Part shown: positions 15,834 to 26,440 of the stretch, piece after piece | How positions within the stretch are numbered: the stretch's first letter is position 1 | Layout: every line of letters starts with the position of its first letter | NCBI GenBank assembly: GCA_963575745.1 | Contig: CAUYUJ010015293.1 | Span: 132,501 to 196,500, forward strand | Reading direction: 5' to 3' | Source: Prorocentrum cordatum | Lineage: Eukaryota; Sar; Dinophyceae; Prorocentrales; Prorocentraceae | Length of the DNA: 64,000 nt | Program-made: the position numbers and the translations under genes | The notes under the pieces: generated by a model | Seen by the model: only the letters and a program-made list of their open reading frames with translations | Database searches by the model: none | Told to the model about the DNA's origin: nothing

Positions 15834-15941
15834 TCACGCTTTTGAGGGCGCCGTTTTTTTGGGAGGTCTGCCCCTGCCCCTGCCCTTAGGCTTGAGAGCC
15901 TTGCCGTTTCGTGGAATCTTGGGCCAAACCGCTTTCGACAT
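15834..15941 (-). CDS. 35-residue basic peptide with an AT-hook-like core
   Basis: ATG at 15939-15941, TGA at 15834-15836. The product is rich in Lys, Pro and Arg and contains KPKGRGRGRPPKKTAPSKA at its C-terminus. The GRGRPPK core fits the AT-hook, which inserts into the minor groove of AT-rich DNA. A Trp-Pro-Lys start follows the Met. It lies in unique sequence between two low-complexity tracts. It may be a small protein, a last exon or chance; the ordered basic composition is the only support. No spliced-leader acceptor was identified. Confidence 0.3.
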   Translation of the reverse strand: MSKAVWPKIPRNGKALKPKGRGRGRPPKKTAPSKA

Positions 15942-16260
15942 CGATTATCATCTGGGGCTGAGCGGCGGAGAAAATGAGGAGAACGAGCGGGGAGGGGCAC
16001 GAGACACTAAGCAGCAGAGCGAGAGAGACTAGGCAGAAGAGCCGGATGAATATTAAGAGGGGAACCAGGCAGAAGAGTAGGTGGAGGAGAGAGGAGGAGA
16101 GATGAGGACGAGAGATGAGGAGAGGCGCGAGGAAGAGGGACCAGGAGGAGGAAGAGGAGCAAGATAACTGAGACAAGAACCTATCCACGGGTACAGTCGA
16201 AACATGGCCACAAGAAGCGTATATCAAACACACAAGCTCCTTCGCCGACTGGTAATGACG
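15942..16260. other. spacer, purine-rich on the plus strand
   Basis: GAGGA/AGAG-biased sequence from 15960 to 16170, then about 90 bp of unique sequence. No gene seen. Confidence 0.5.
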
Positions 16261-16269
16261 CCATCAGCG

Positions 16270-16800
16270 AATAAGCTCTTCCCCATCCTCCTCCTCCGCA
16301 TAATCCTCCACATCCTCCTCCGCATCCTCCTCCGTCTCCTTCTCCTTCCTCCTTATCCTCATCATCCACATCATCATCATCCCCCTCCACATCATCCACC
16401 TCATCATTCTCATGTTGTTCATGATCATCATTGTCAGCATCATTATTGCCATTCTCCGCATCATCATCATCATCAGCATCATCATGATCATCATTATCAC
16501 CACCACCATCATCACCATCATCATCATCATCGTCATCATCGTCATCGTCATCGTCATCGTCATCATCATCATCATCCCCCTCCTCCTCCTCCTCCTCTTC
16601 CTCCTCCTCCTCCTCATCATCATCATCATCATCCTCATCATCATCATTCTCATCATCATCCGCATCCTCCGCATTATCCGCCCCCTCCGCCTTATCATCA
16701 TCCCCGCCCTCCTCCTCCTCCTCCTCATCAACATCCTCATCATCAGCATCATCCTCCTCCTCCTCCTCCGCATCCTGATCCTCATAATCATGCATATGAG
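16270..16800. repeat. TCA/TCC trinucleotide microsatellite
   Basis: Interspersed (TCC)n and (TCA)n, with a nearly pure TCA/TCG block at 16500-16580. The minus strand reads as poly-Asp/Glu open frames, which are repeat artefacts. Confidence 0.92.
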
Positions 16801-16867
16801 GATGCGGAGAAATGCGATGGGGATGATGATGAGGATGACGGGCCCTGGGGGGGGTGCTCGGGGGGGG

Positions 16868-17125
16868 GCTGCGCATATATATCTATATATATATATACAT
16901 GTATACACATATATATATACATATATATATATACACACACACTTCTCTATCTATCGTATATGTCTTTCTGTCTCTCTCTCTCTCTCGCTCCATCTCTCTC
17001 TCTTTCTCGTTCTCTCTGCCTCTAATCAACCGCCCCCCTCTTCGCTCCTTCTCTCCTGGCGTTTTCCCTCTTCCTTCGTCCCTCCCCCCACCCCTTCCTC
17101 CCACTCTCCCCCGTTCTCCCCTTTT
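16868..17125. repeat. TA/CA then CT microsatellite
   Basis: (TA)n with ACATG interruptions at 16875-16932, a short CA run, then (CT)n to about 17020 and C/T-rich sequence to 17125. One of five places in the window where TA and CT (or the complement GA) runs occur together. Confidence 0.88.
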
Positions 17126-17239
17126 TTTTGCAGGGCCCACACCACTTCCAATGGCGGGCACATGTGCGCCCACGAAAGATTGTCCGCCCGTTCAGGGTTG
17201 CCCGCCTGTCTGAGCCCGCCGCCCCCCGCAAGTAGAAAC

Positions 17240-17390
17240 AATTCCACCAAAGGGGGTCTGATCGAAGAGAAAATGGGCGGGTATCGAGGGTGTGGGGAGC
17301 TCGTTTTGAATTACACGCGGGCAAATAAGAACGAACAGTCTTAGAATGATTTTTACTGTTGTTGTTGTTGTTGAACACCCATTTTGTAGA
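17240..17390. repeat. dispersed repeat, partner at 18070-18190
   Basis: Both copies share a purine-rich AAGGGGGT block, GATCGAAGA, GGGCGGGTATC, a spacer and a GTTGTTG run. They bracket the 138-bp tandem repeat, one on each side. Confidence 0.5.
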
Positions 17391-17454
17391 GAATAGATAT
17401 TGCGGATATCCGGAAACGGTTCCGCGCGCTTTTGCCTTGACGCTAGCTACGCTT

Positions 17455-18060
17455 TCTCTGAAAACGAGGCGTTCGCTCGAGCGTTGTCTTGAATGTACAG
17501 GTCGGTGGGCCCTTGGAGGCCAAACTCCGACGACATCGGTTCCCGCTCGACATTTCCTGACAATTTGCCCCAAGACACCCTGGCCAGAGAAGCTCCCGAA
17601 CTGAGGAACGGCGCTCTCGCTCGAGACTTCCTCGCATTTGAATCAATTCGACGGAGGCCCAGCCACGACGACAAGGGTTCGTACCCGATACTTCCTTACG
17701 ATTTACTCCGAGAGCCCCTGGCCAGGAAGGCCCCCGAACTCAGGAACGGCGCTTTCGCTCAAGACTTTCTCGTGATTCATTCAACTTGGGGGAGGCCCAA
17801 GTACGACGATAAGGACTCTCGTTCGATACTTTTTCAAGATGTATTCGCAGAGACCCTTGCCAGAGAGGCCCCCGAAGTCAAGAGCGGTGCTCTCGCTCGA
17901 GGTTTTCTCGTAATTCGAACAAATTGGTAGCGGCCCAGACACGGCGACAAGGGTTCCCGCTCGATGCTTGTATTCCGAAAGACCTTGGCATGGCCAGAGA
18001 GGCCCCCGAACGCAGGAAGGACGCTCTCGCTCGAGAGTTCCTCGCTCTTCAGTCAGTGCC
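17455..18060 (+). repeat. 138-bp tandem repeat, about 4-5 diverged copies, open in one frame
   Basis: Units begin near 17580, 17718, 17856 and 17990 (spacings 138, 138, 134), with an older copy before 17580. The words CCCGAACT, GGCGCT, TCGCTCGAG and ACGACAAGG recur. One plus frame (17493-17930) is open and encodes a 46-residue period with core LAREAPELRNGALARDFL. The last spacing breaks the frame. It may be a decayed repeat protein or a plain satellite; I cannot tell which. Confidence 0.7.
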
Positions 18061-18189
18061 CGGCAAGGAAGAGATTCCCCCCGAAAGGGGGTGCGATCGA
18101 AGACGAAGTGGGCGGGTATCAAAAATTGAGGTGTACAGAATGCAACACACGCGCGCCAGCAACACAATATTAAAGTGATTGTTGTTGAT

Positions 18190-18479
18190 GCTGCTGTAGG
18201 GGAGGAAGGACGGAGAAGGGAGAAACGGATGAAGGAGGAGGGGGGAGGATTGCGAAAACACAAAAGTGCAAATCTATCAAGATCATTTTGAGAAATCTAT
18301 CAAGTCAGAAAGATTTTGAAACCCTCGTGTGGGGGGGTCCTCTGGAGAATGTTCTCGCGATAGTAGGTCCAGGAGGTAAAGCAAAATCGAACGTAGGGGG
18401 GCGGGGAGGTAGTAGTTGTCGTCGTAGTAGTTGGTGGTAACGAGAAGAATCATAATGTAGTCATACAGCTACCAGTAGC

Positions 18480-18480
<1 letters not shown>
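18190..18480. other. unique spacer
   Basis: Moderate-GC sequence with A-rich and G-rich stretches before the TAG repeats. No gene seen. Confidence 0.4.
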
Positions 18481-18484
<4 letters not shown>

Positions 18485-18550
<66 letters not shown>

Positions 18551-18644
18551 AAGTGGTAGTAGTAATAGCAGTAGTAGTAGTAGTAGTCGTAGTAGTAGTA
18601 GTAGTCGTAGTAGTAGTACTTAGTAGTATAGTAGCAGTAGTAGC

Positions 18645-18676
<32 letters not shown>

Positions 18677-18687
18677 AAGTAGTAGTC

Positions 18688-18724
<37 letters not shown>

Positions 18725-18845
18725 TGGCAATAGTAATAGTAGTGGTAGTAGTAACCGTAATAGTAGTAGTAGTAGTAGTAATAATAGTAGTAGTAGTAGT
18801 AGTAGTGGTAGTAGTAGTAGTAGCAGTAGTAGTAGTAGTAGCGAC

Positions 18846-18883
<38 letters not shown>

Positions 18884-18886
18884 AAA

Positions 18887-18917
<31 letters not shown>

Positions 18918-18936
18918 CGTAGTCGTAGTAGTAGTC

Positions 18937-18975
<39 letters not shown>

Positions 18976-18986
18976 TAGTAGTAGTA

Positions 18987-19044
<58 letters not shown>

Positions 19045-19134
19045 AAGCAGTCGTAGTAGTCTTATTATGAGTAGTAGTAGTCGTAGTGTATGGTATGTAG
19101 TAGTAGTAGTAGTAGTAGTAGTAGTCTAGTAGCC

Positions 19135-19166
<32 letters not shown>

Positions 19167-19206
19167 TGTGGTGGTAGTAGTAGTAGTAGTAGTAGTCGTA
19201 GTCGTG

Positions 19207-19243
<37 letters not shown>

Positions 19244-19429
19244 TAGTAGTCGTGGTGGCAGAAATAGTAATAGTAGTCGTCGTAGCAGTAGTAGTAGCAG
19301 TAGTCGCTGCCGCTGTCGTAGTAGTCGTAGTAGTAGTAGTAGTAGTAGCAGGTGTAGTCGTAGTGATAGTAGTCGTAGTCGTAGAAGAAGAAGAAGCCGT
19401 AGTAATCTTAGTAGTCGTAGTAGCCGTAA

Positions 19430-19497
<68 letters not shown>

Positions 19498-19571
19498 TTG
19501 TAGTAGTAGTAGTAGTCGTCGTAGCAAAGGTATACATAATAGCCGTAGTGGTAGCCGTAGTAGTAGTAGAA

Positions 19572-19603
<32 letters not shown>

Positions 19604-19752
19604 CGTAGTAGTTGTAGTGTGTGGTAGTAGTAGTAGTCGTCGTCGTAGTAGTAGTCGTAGTAGCAGGAATAGCAGAAGTAGTGGTAGCAGTCGTAGTAGT
19701 CATATCATGATTAGTAGTAGAAGTCGTAGTAATACAAATAATAGCAGTAGTC

Positions 19753-19816
<64 letters not shown>

Positions 19817-19847
19817 GAGCAGTAGTAGTAGTAGTAGTAGTAGCGAC

Positions 19848-19888
<41 letters not shown>

Positions 19889-19920
19889 GAGTAGTAATAA
19901 TAATAATAGTCGTCTTCGCT

Positions 19921-19955
<35 letters not shown>

Positions 19956-20002
19956 ATAGTCATAGTAGTAGTGGTAGCAATAGTAGTAGCAGCAGCAGCA
20001 GC

Positions 20003-20038
<36 letters not shown>

Positions 20039-20110
20039 AGTAGTGGTAGTAGTAGTAGTAATAGTAGTAGTGCTAGTAGTAGTACTAGTAGTGGTAGTGA
20101 TAGTACGTCG
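18485..20110. repeat. TAG/GTA trinucleotide microsatellite, about 1.6 kb
   Basis: Almost uninterrupted AGT units with scattered GTC, GGT, AGC and AGA variants. Val-, Ser-, Thr- and Leu-rich open frames in all phases are artefacts. It is the longest microsatellite in the window. Confidence 0.97.
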
Positions 20111-20430
20111 TAGCTGCTGTAAATGATTGTGATACTCATGATGCTAGTGATGATATGATGATGATGCGTTAAGAAGATCCGATATATGATTCGTACTTCC
20201 CCTGGTGATAGCGAAGTTCGGCCCTGCCGCTCTCCACCGCCGACCAAAACTGCAGTGGCTGGAGATAATCAACACTCAGGTCATCAAGGGGGGCTGTTTT
20301 ATTATCTGGGGCATGCGGTTTGTCTTTCTATGGCCGGCCGGCCGACCCCCCCTTCGTAGCACGCCCCCGCGGACAATCCCCTGTCTTCCCCTGAATTTGC
20401 TGTTCGGCACTCGTTTCAGCCTCCAGAGGG
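20110..20430. other. unique spacer
   Basis: The TGATGATG tail of the microsatellite runs to 20165, followed by unremarkable sequence. No gene seen. Confidence 0.4.
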
Positions 20431-20439
20431 CTTCCAACA

Positions 20440-20985
20440 CAGCCAAGATGGCACGAAGACGGTCTGAAGTGTCCCATGACGGCCCAAGAAGCTCCCAAGA
20501 CAGACGTCCTCAGTTTCGGCACAAGAGGCTCCAAAGACGGTCCAGAATGGCTCAGTGAGGCACTGCCGAAGAGCGAGAGGAGGAAAAGTCAGTGACGTTC
20601 AGTCGATTCTTGGTGGATGTTGAGGTTCTCGCTGGTTTGGGTCTGCGACCGTCGATGGTGGCCCAAGACGCCTCCAAGATAGCTCCAAGACCGCCCAAGA
20701 GGCTCCCAAGAGGGTCCATAGTCGGCCCCAAGAAGCCCCCAAGAGGCCTCCCAGAGGCCCTCAGGCGGCCCCCAAGAGGCCCCTACGAGGTACCCAAGAT
20801 GCCTCCAGAGGCTCTGAAGACCGCCACGAGGCCATCAAGAAGTCCCAAGAGGCCTCCAAGAGGCCCCCACCCCAACGCCCCCCAAAAGGCCCCCAAGAGT
20901 CACTAGCAGGCTCCAAGACGCCCCAAGAGACATCCAAGAGGCCCCGAGAGACATCTCAAGACACTCCGAGAGGCATCCAAGAAGC
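20440..20985. repeat. degenerate CCAAGAGGC repeat
   Basis: Irregular units of 10-20 bp built on CCCAAGAGGCC(T/C)CC. Related sequence recurs at 42415-42980 with CCCAAGATGG and CCAAGAGCG units, so this is a dispersed family. Confidence 0.8.
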
Positions 20986-21193
20986 CTTTGGCCCACGGGG
21001 GCACCTCGGGCCCCGAGCTCTCAAGATGATGCCACGCTCCAGAGAGAAGTGCAGTTCCCCTGGGCATTCTTCGAAGCGTCAAAGCATTCAAGCTCCTTCC
21101 TGCTACGCAATTGCACAGGTGCGGTGGCCGGACTTGCCGCAGGCAGATGGCTGATTACTGTGACAGTGAAGCATGGAGCCCGCCTGGCCAAGA

Positions 21194-22258
21194 CTAGCAA
21201 ATGATGGTTTGACCGCCAGCGTGCCCAGCCGGCTGGGTTGCCTGCTGCTGCGGCAAGGCTTCTGCGAAGGAGATCGGCTTTGTGATGGAACGACTGCTGG
21301 CCATCGCCAGAAGCTGCTCTTGCTCCTCCTGCCTCTGTCGAACGCGTCGTCTATTACTGAGCCACGACAGCCAGGTCTTGTTGACAATGTTAGCCAGGGA
21401 CACCAAGAAAGTCTGCAAGTGTGGCGGTGTGAAGCGCATGTTGAGAACCTGGAACGGCAACCAAAAGGCAGCCATCCCGGTGCACGACTCGTACCACTCA
21501 GCACGAAGATGCTCGCACGACGTTTGGAAGGTCTGGCCCTTGATCAAGCCTGTCCAGATGTAGAAGCACGGGAGCAAGAGGAACGGCACGTTGAGACAAC
21601 AATCGGAGAAGCCGCTCGCAACTGCCTGGGCCATGGTGCCCCTGCCGATGAGCTGCGGATATGGGAGAAGAAAAAACGCCATAAGCATAAACTTTTGGCG
21701 CTCCCCGCGGATTTCTTGGATCTGCGCTGCACCCCCCCCCTCCCTGGCGCGCGCCAGGGGCGGCGCCGGAGGCGCCGCTGGGGGGGCCACAACGCGGATC
21801 CAAGAAATCCGCGCGGAGCGCCAACAATTTATGTTTATGGCGTCTTTCCTTTTCCGAAGATAGACGCGCGTCCAGAGCCAGACCTGCGGGCCGCCGTACC
21901 ACACGACGCCCCAGGAGGCCATCGACAGCGTCCGCCGGCAGTCCCACGGCTCTCCAGGGCAGGTGATCGACTGCGCGCCCACGTCGGCGATGCCAAGCAT
22001 CCCGGCCGACGTGACGCCCGACACGAGGAAGGCGCGCCTGCGGCTCAAGTCGTTCAGCGACCGCCACGAGGCCGCCCACCTCAGCCGTGCCGCCGCCAGG
22101 GCCATGGCTCTCGCAGGCAGCCGGGCGCACGTCGGCTGCACGCAGGGGGGCGGCCCTGGAGGCAAGAAGTGGCCCGTTTCGTGCGCAGCCTGCCGCTCGC
22201 TGCGTGCGATGCGGCAGAGGCGGCCTGCGAGTTTGGGCTTGGAAGCCCCCCCTGGCAT
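21194..22258 (-). CDS. Mpv17/PMP22-family membrane protein, interrupted by an introner-like insertion
   Basis: Family proteins are small four-helix membrane proteins of peroxisomes, mitochondria or plastids whose channel-like role is not settled. Seen here: TSAGMLGIADVGAQ (first helix with the G-D-x-x-x-Q motif), DCRRTLSMASWGVVWYGGP (the D-x-x-R-T...G...GP block), then after the insertion a GFSDCCLNVPFLLLP helix and the C-terminal signature FWLPFQVLNMRFTPPHLQ ending in TWLSWLSN, equivalent to W-P-x-x-Q-x-x-N-F...R...W-x-x-L-S. The ATG at 22258 gives an Arg/Ala-rich N-terminus that could target an organelle; Met52 is an alternative start. An insertion of 213 bp (about 21653-21865) lies between GP and the third helix. 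It has no stop and a length divisible by three, with donor GTCTAT and acceptor CCGCAG. Confidence 0.75.
   Translation of the reverse strand: MPGGASKPKLAGRLCRIARSERQAAHETGHFLPPGPPPCVQPTCARLPARAMALAAARLRWAASWRSLNDLSRRRAFLVSGVTSAGMLGIADVGAQSITCPGEPWDCRRTLSMASWGVVWYGGPQVWLWTRVYLRKRKDAININCWRSARISWIRVVAPPAAPPAPPLARAREGGGAAQIQEIRGERQKFMLMAFFLLPYPQLIGRGTMAQAVASGFSDCCLNVPFLLLPCFYIWTGLIKGQTFQTSCEHLRAEWYESCTGMAAFWLPFQVLNMRFTPPHLQTFLVSLANIVNKTWLSWLSNRRRVRQRQEEQEQLLAMASSRSITKPISFAEALPQQQATQPAGHAGGQTIIC
21653..21865 (-). other. introner-like intron in the Mpv17-family gene
   Basis: The insert carries inverted arms at 21677-21731 and 21789-21842 sharing CGCCATAA(G/A)CATAAA and the core CGCGGATTTCTTGGATC, around a GC-rich loop. 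The same core occurs at 35380-35482 and in intron 1 of the flavodiiron gene (about 60410-60530). Removing it restores the family spacing, so it is read as an intron created by a fold-back element. Confidence 0.65.
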
Positions 22259-22289
22259 CTTCGCTGTCGAGAAAAACTACGACTGAATG

Positions 22290-22720
22290 GTTTGGTGCAT
22301 TTTCGGAATCGGCTGGCCCTTGCTGGGCCCTGGGACAATCAAAAAACAGCTCAGGATGAGAAACTGGCCCTGGGTACGAACTGCTAAAAAACCACGACGT
22401 CGGGGTTCCAGCGCCACCCGAAAGCCGCGCACCAAATATTCGTCCGACAGAGAATCGCTCGACTTTCGGATCATAACTCGGGTCTCAAGGCGGCCGCTCG
22501 GGACAATCCGGGCACCCCTGGAACGGCCCCGAAGAGGCGCAGCTGCTGGAACGCACCCTGAGCTAGGCAAACCGCTGTGAACCCACGAGAACGCCCGAGC
22601 AGCTCAAAAACTCGGACGATCGTCATACGACGATCAGCCAGGACCGGGACAAGAACAAGACCTCGAGGACCTCCGAGATCTGGCGGTTCTGGATGCCTCG
22701 GGTGGGAGTCTCTGCTGATT
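22290..22720. other. intergenic; contains a dispersed GAGATCTGGCGGTTCTGG repeat
   Basis: No gene seen. 22637-22712 belongs to a dispersed family (AGCCAGGAC..GGACAAGA.., (T/C)GAGAT(C/T)(T/C)GGCGGTTCTGGA, then GCGCCGCGGCC in fuller copies) also present at 24355-24445, 51040-51130 and 53585-53720. Confidence 0.5.
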
Positions 22721-22952
22721 GAGCAGGGACCGACCGTCCCAGCATTTCTATAGTCCTACCACGAGATGTTCTTAGAACTTAAAAATGTTCTAACAACAAA
22801 AGCAATGTTCTTAGAACATCAACCCGATGTGTTAGAACAAGACAGTCTCAACCCGAAATGTTCTAAGAACATTTCGTGCTAACCACAACAAGAGGTTCTC
22901 AGAACCATTGCTTGGTGGGGCTATAGGCGAGCCAGGACGCTTCGCCACTGCT
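22721..22952. mobile_element. 232-bp GAGCAG-family inverted-repeat element, copy 1
   Basis: Starts GAGCAGGGACCGACCGTCC, ends TTCGCCACTGCTT. It is AT-rich inside, with several TTCTTAGAAC/GTTCTAAGAAC words. The outer ends are imperfect inverted repeats (GAGCAG...CTGCTC, plus TATAGNCCNACCA inside). Copies occur at 43876-44108 and 50703-50931, with a remnant at 39463-39555. In copy 3 it is an intron of the flavodiiron gene. Confidence 0.8.
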
Positions 22953-23061
22953 TGAGCAGACGCGTCCGGAACGGAAAGCCCCACCGCAGCCGCAGACGGC
23001 AGAGCGGAGCCACCCGGCAGCCGCGCACCCTGGAGGCCACGCGTGTGCGGAAAGGACCACT

Positions 23062-23261
23062 CTTAAGTCGGGCGTGTCCCCCTACAGGGGGAGTGTCGAC
23101 GAAAAAAAAAAACAAAAACCCCCAAATGCCCCCAAAAGGCAAACAGCAATTCAAAATATAATCCCCAGACTATTTTTGGACTGCTTTTTGACTATTTTTA
23201 GGTCGGTATTTCTCATTCTTCGTCGAAAATCCCCCTGTATGGGGGACACGCCCGACATAAG
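23062..23261. mobile_element. MITE-like element with CTTAAGTCGGGC termini, copy a
   Basis: About 30-bp terminal inverted repeats: CTTAAGTCGGGCGTGTCCCC on the left and its near-complement ending GCCCGACATAAG on the right; CCTACAGGGGGA mirrors TCCCCCTGTATGG. The interior is A/T-rich. Related copies lie at 35072-35235 and 35877-36031. No ORF. Confidence 0.8.
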
Positions 23262-24600
23262 ACCACTCCGTGCGAGCAGCCGGGCGCCGGGGGGGGCACG
23301 CCCGTGCTGGCCCTGCGCCGCGGGCCGGGTGCCCTCGGGCATGCGGGCTCGAGCATCGTGGGACCGACCGCGGACGGCGGGCGGCGAGCGCATCCAGCCA
23401 GATATACCCACGCCCTCGCAGCCTGGGCTCCGGGGCGCGACGCCGCGGATACGCGCGGTCTCGCACGGACAAGTACGTTCCGCGCGAGGCACCCGCGGAG
23501 ACAGCGCCCCGCGGCAGCGGGCTTCGCGGCCCTGGGGCCTACAGCCCATGAGGCCGCGGATATGGATGTGCTTTTCGCCCACGACATGGCTGCAGGATCA
23601 AGCAGCACCGAATCGAAACATCGGAGTGGACCGGAACGCGCGTCGGGTCGGGTTGCATCGGCGGTTCCCTCCGGGGCTCGCGGGGCCCATCCCCTCCTTG
23701 GAGGCTGGGCTGGCGGGGCCGAGATACCATGGCCCTGTGGGGATGTGGATCGGCTGGAAGGCACTGATGGGCAAAACCAGTCAGCACCGGATCGAAGCAT
23801 CGGATCGGACCAGAGCGCGCGTCAGGTCGCGTTGCATCCGCACGGGGACGGAATCGAAGCGAGTCGGCCGCGCCAGGATGCGCAGCGGCGCCATGCAAGC
23901 ACCGGGCCGCAATGCATCGTCGAAGCATCGGAATCGAAAAGGATCGGGCCCGTCGACATCGGCATCGGGTCAGACCGATCGGACCCAGAAATGGACCTCT
24001 TGGATGTGGGCACCGCGCGCAGCCAGCGCTCCCCTCCCCTCCTCCCCCTCGCTTCCCCCGGAGCGGACAGACTTCGGCCGAGGATCCTGACAGCGAGGCC
24101 GAGGTGCGGAAAGAGGGACGCCCGAGTAGGCGAGCGAGGCCGAGGTCGGGGCCGAGTGAAGATACGGCCCAGGACATGGGCGGCCGGCTTTCTCTCGGCA
24201 GGTCCCCACTCTGGGCTTCGCGCTCTCGCGCGCCCCCCCCTTGAAGAATGACAGCTCCCATGGCCCAGGTCGCGAGATTTACCTGGAGGACCCAAGAGAT
24301 CTCTGGGACTGAAGATGGACGGGGCCCTGGGACCAAGCCTAAGCTATACTCTAAGACGAAGCCAGGACGAGGATAAATTCGGGTGAAGATAAATCGAGAA
24401 TCTCTGAGATCTGGCCGCTCTGGAGGATGTATCAAGCGCCGCGGCCTTCTCAGGGCAGTCAAATCGGGAGCGGCCAAGAGAGGGGTGTCCAAGAGGGGGG
24501 GGTGCAAATCATGACCGGCGGCATGTGCGCGGCCCAGCGGGGGGGCCTGGGACGTAATGAAATAAGAAGAGGCGCCATCAAATCTGAGGAAAAATCATGG
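23262..24600. other. GC-rich region with CATCGGATCGG-type words, no supported gene
   Basis: Diverged repeats of the type GAAGCATCGGATCGGACC (23610-23640, 23790-23815, 23920-23960) suggest an old local duplication. Open frames on both strands are long only because of base composition. Confidence 0.4.
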
Positions 24601-26440
24601 CCCGCGCCATGAAATCCCCCCCCCCTAGTCATCACCCCCCTCTTTCCCGCTCCCGATCAAAAAGGGGGCTCGGGAGGAGCAGCCGGTGCCGGGGCACGGG
24701 TCGGGACGTCGAGGTGGGCCGCGCACGGAGCAACCCAGGGCGCCAGATCTCCGGGCGGCAGGGTGCGGATGGCTTCGGGTCAGGCTCAGGCGGGCATTCC
24801 TGCGACCCGGCCGGTCTGGCGCCGCGGACGCCCCATAGCGTGCCCGGAGCGCTCTGAGAAAGTTCCCGAACGCTCTGGAGCGACGTGTCCGCATCCAAAA
24901 GGCCTGACGGACGGAGGATCGCCGACGCATCGCCGATGCATCGCCATAGGACGTAGACGACTCAACTGGGCTGCAGATCGCGCGGAGTCGTCGATGCATC
25001 GGCGATGCGGCGCAATCCTTCGACCCCGTCTGCTACAACCCCACTTGGGAGGCCTGGGCCCTGGCACACCACTTTTGCCCCTATCCACAAGTGTTCTGGC
25101 GGCGGAGAATGTCTGGACGAAGCGCGCGTGGGCGAACCCCAAAAAATATAAAGGCCGGAAATCGGGCGCGCTCGACGCTCCCGGCGGCCGTGGGAGACCG
25201 CTGGCAGCGAGCGCACCCGGAGGTTCCGGAGGCTTCCTGGCAAGGTCCGCGCGCCAACGCCTCCCTATCGCATGACTGGCACGCCCTGTCACAACGGCGT
25301 CTGGTCGACACACTGAACAAGAATTGCAAGCAGCTTGCTGTACTGCTGCCAATTGCCTGCGGCTTAGGAGGCCTGGCAGTGGCACGAGCATCAACCCGCG
25401 GAGGCCTGGGCGGACTTCCTGGGTCGGCGCCGGGCCTCCCTCCCAGCGTCCCCGGCGGTGCTTCTGGCGCTGCGCCCCGCGCGAACCGCGCGCCAAGGAA
25501 GGGGTGTGGCGGGGAGGGGCCTTCAACGCCGACACGGGACGTCCGCACAGGCCTCCGAGGTGTATGCATGCCGCTGCTCCTCCTTCGATGCACATCGTTC
25601 GTTTCTGATCCTTCAGATGCTTCTCCAGGCCCCGACTGCAGCTGCGCGTGTACAGCCCTCGTTCAATCATGCGGAACGCTAAATGATGAGGAACGAAGCC
25701 TCTTTCTGCCCCCCTCTCAAAAGCGTGCCTCTGTGCACGAGGAGCGCCAGAAGAGGAACGACCGCGGAGGAAGCTGGCGAGCCCAGACCACCCCGCCCCT
25801 CCCTGACCGTCGAGCTCGGCCACACGCAAGAGTGACCCGAGGCAAGAGGGACCTCTTGCGCGCGGCCCGCCATCCGTTGCATGCGGTGCGCCAACAGCGG
25901 CCGTCTTCGGGCCTGGCCCCTCCACGCCCCCCGGCAGCCGCACACCAGAGGCCACTGCGGCCGAGGGCCACTCCGACAGCCGCACCATCCCGCGCGGGGG
26001 CGCCGAGGCCGACCACCGCGCACCGGCGGCGGCCCGCGCGCGAGGCACGTCGGGCCCGCCGCCACGCCGCGCAGCGCCCGCCGCCGCCGCGCCGCGGGCG
26101 CCCCGGCGGCAGGCACTGGGCTGGAGAGGGAAGGACGAGAAGACGGGAGAGGCGGCGCAGGCCCGCGGGCGGGAAGGCCGGGCAGGCCCTGCCAGGCAGC
26201 ACCATGGGGCGCCGCCGGCGGGGCGTGTCCGCTGCCGTCAGCATCCCGGCGGTCGCGGGCAGAGGAGGAGGAGGAGGAGGAGGAGGAGGACGAGGAGGAG
26301 GAACAGCGGCAGGTTGCCGAGCGACGAGGGCCGGAGCCAGGGCGGCGTGATCCGAAATGGGCGCAAACAGTCCTGCTGTCTCTCTCTCTCTCTTTCTCTG
26401 TCCCTCTCTCCCTGGTCACGGGTGGAGGGGAAACCACAAG
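24600..26440. other. GC-rich anonymous region, CG and GGA repeats at 26260-26300
   Basis: Long open frames occur on both strands (for example 24786-26048 minus and 25091-26350 plus) but none shows a domain, and they overlap one another, as expected at this GC content. A GAGGAG tract lies at 26262-26310 and a TCTC tract at 26380-26415. Confidence 0.4.

Noticed and set aside
16181-16938. Poly-Asp/Glu acidic protein on the minus strand
   Set aside because: It is a TCA/TCC microsatellite read in frame.
18553-20126. Val-, Ser-, Thr- and Leu-rich proteins of up to 305 residues
   Set aside because: Translation of the TAG trinucleotide array in different phases.
24786-26350. Two long overlapping frames (420 codons minus, 419 codons plus)
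   Set aside because: No domain, opposite-strand overlap and GC-driven composition; not supported as genes.
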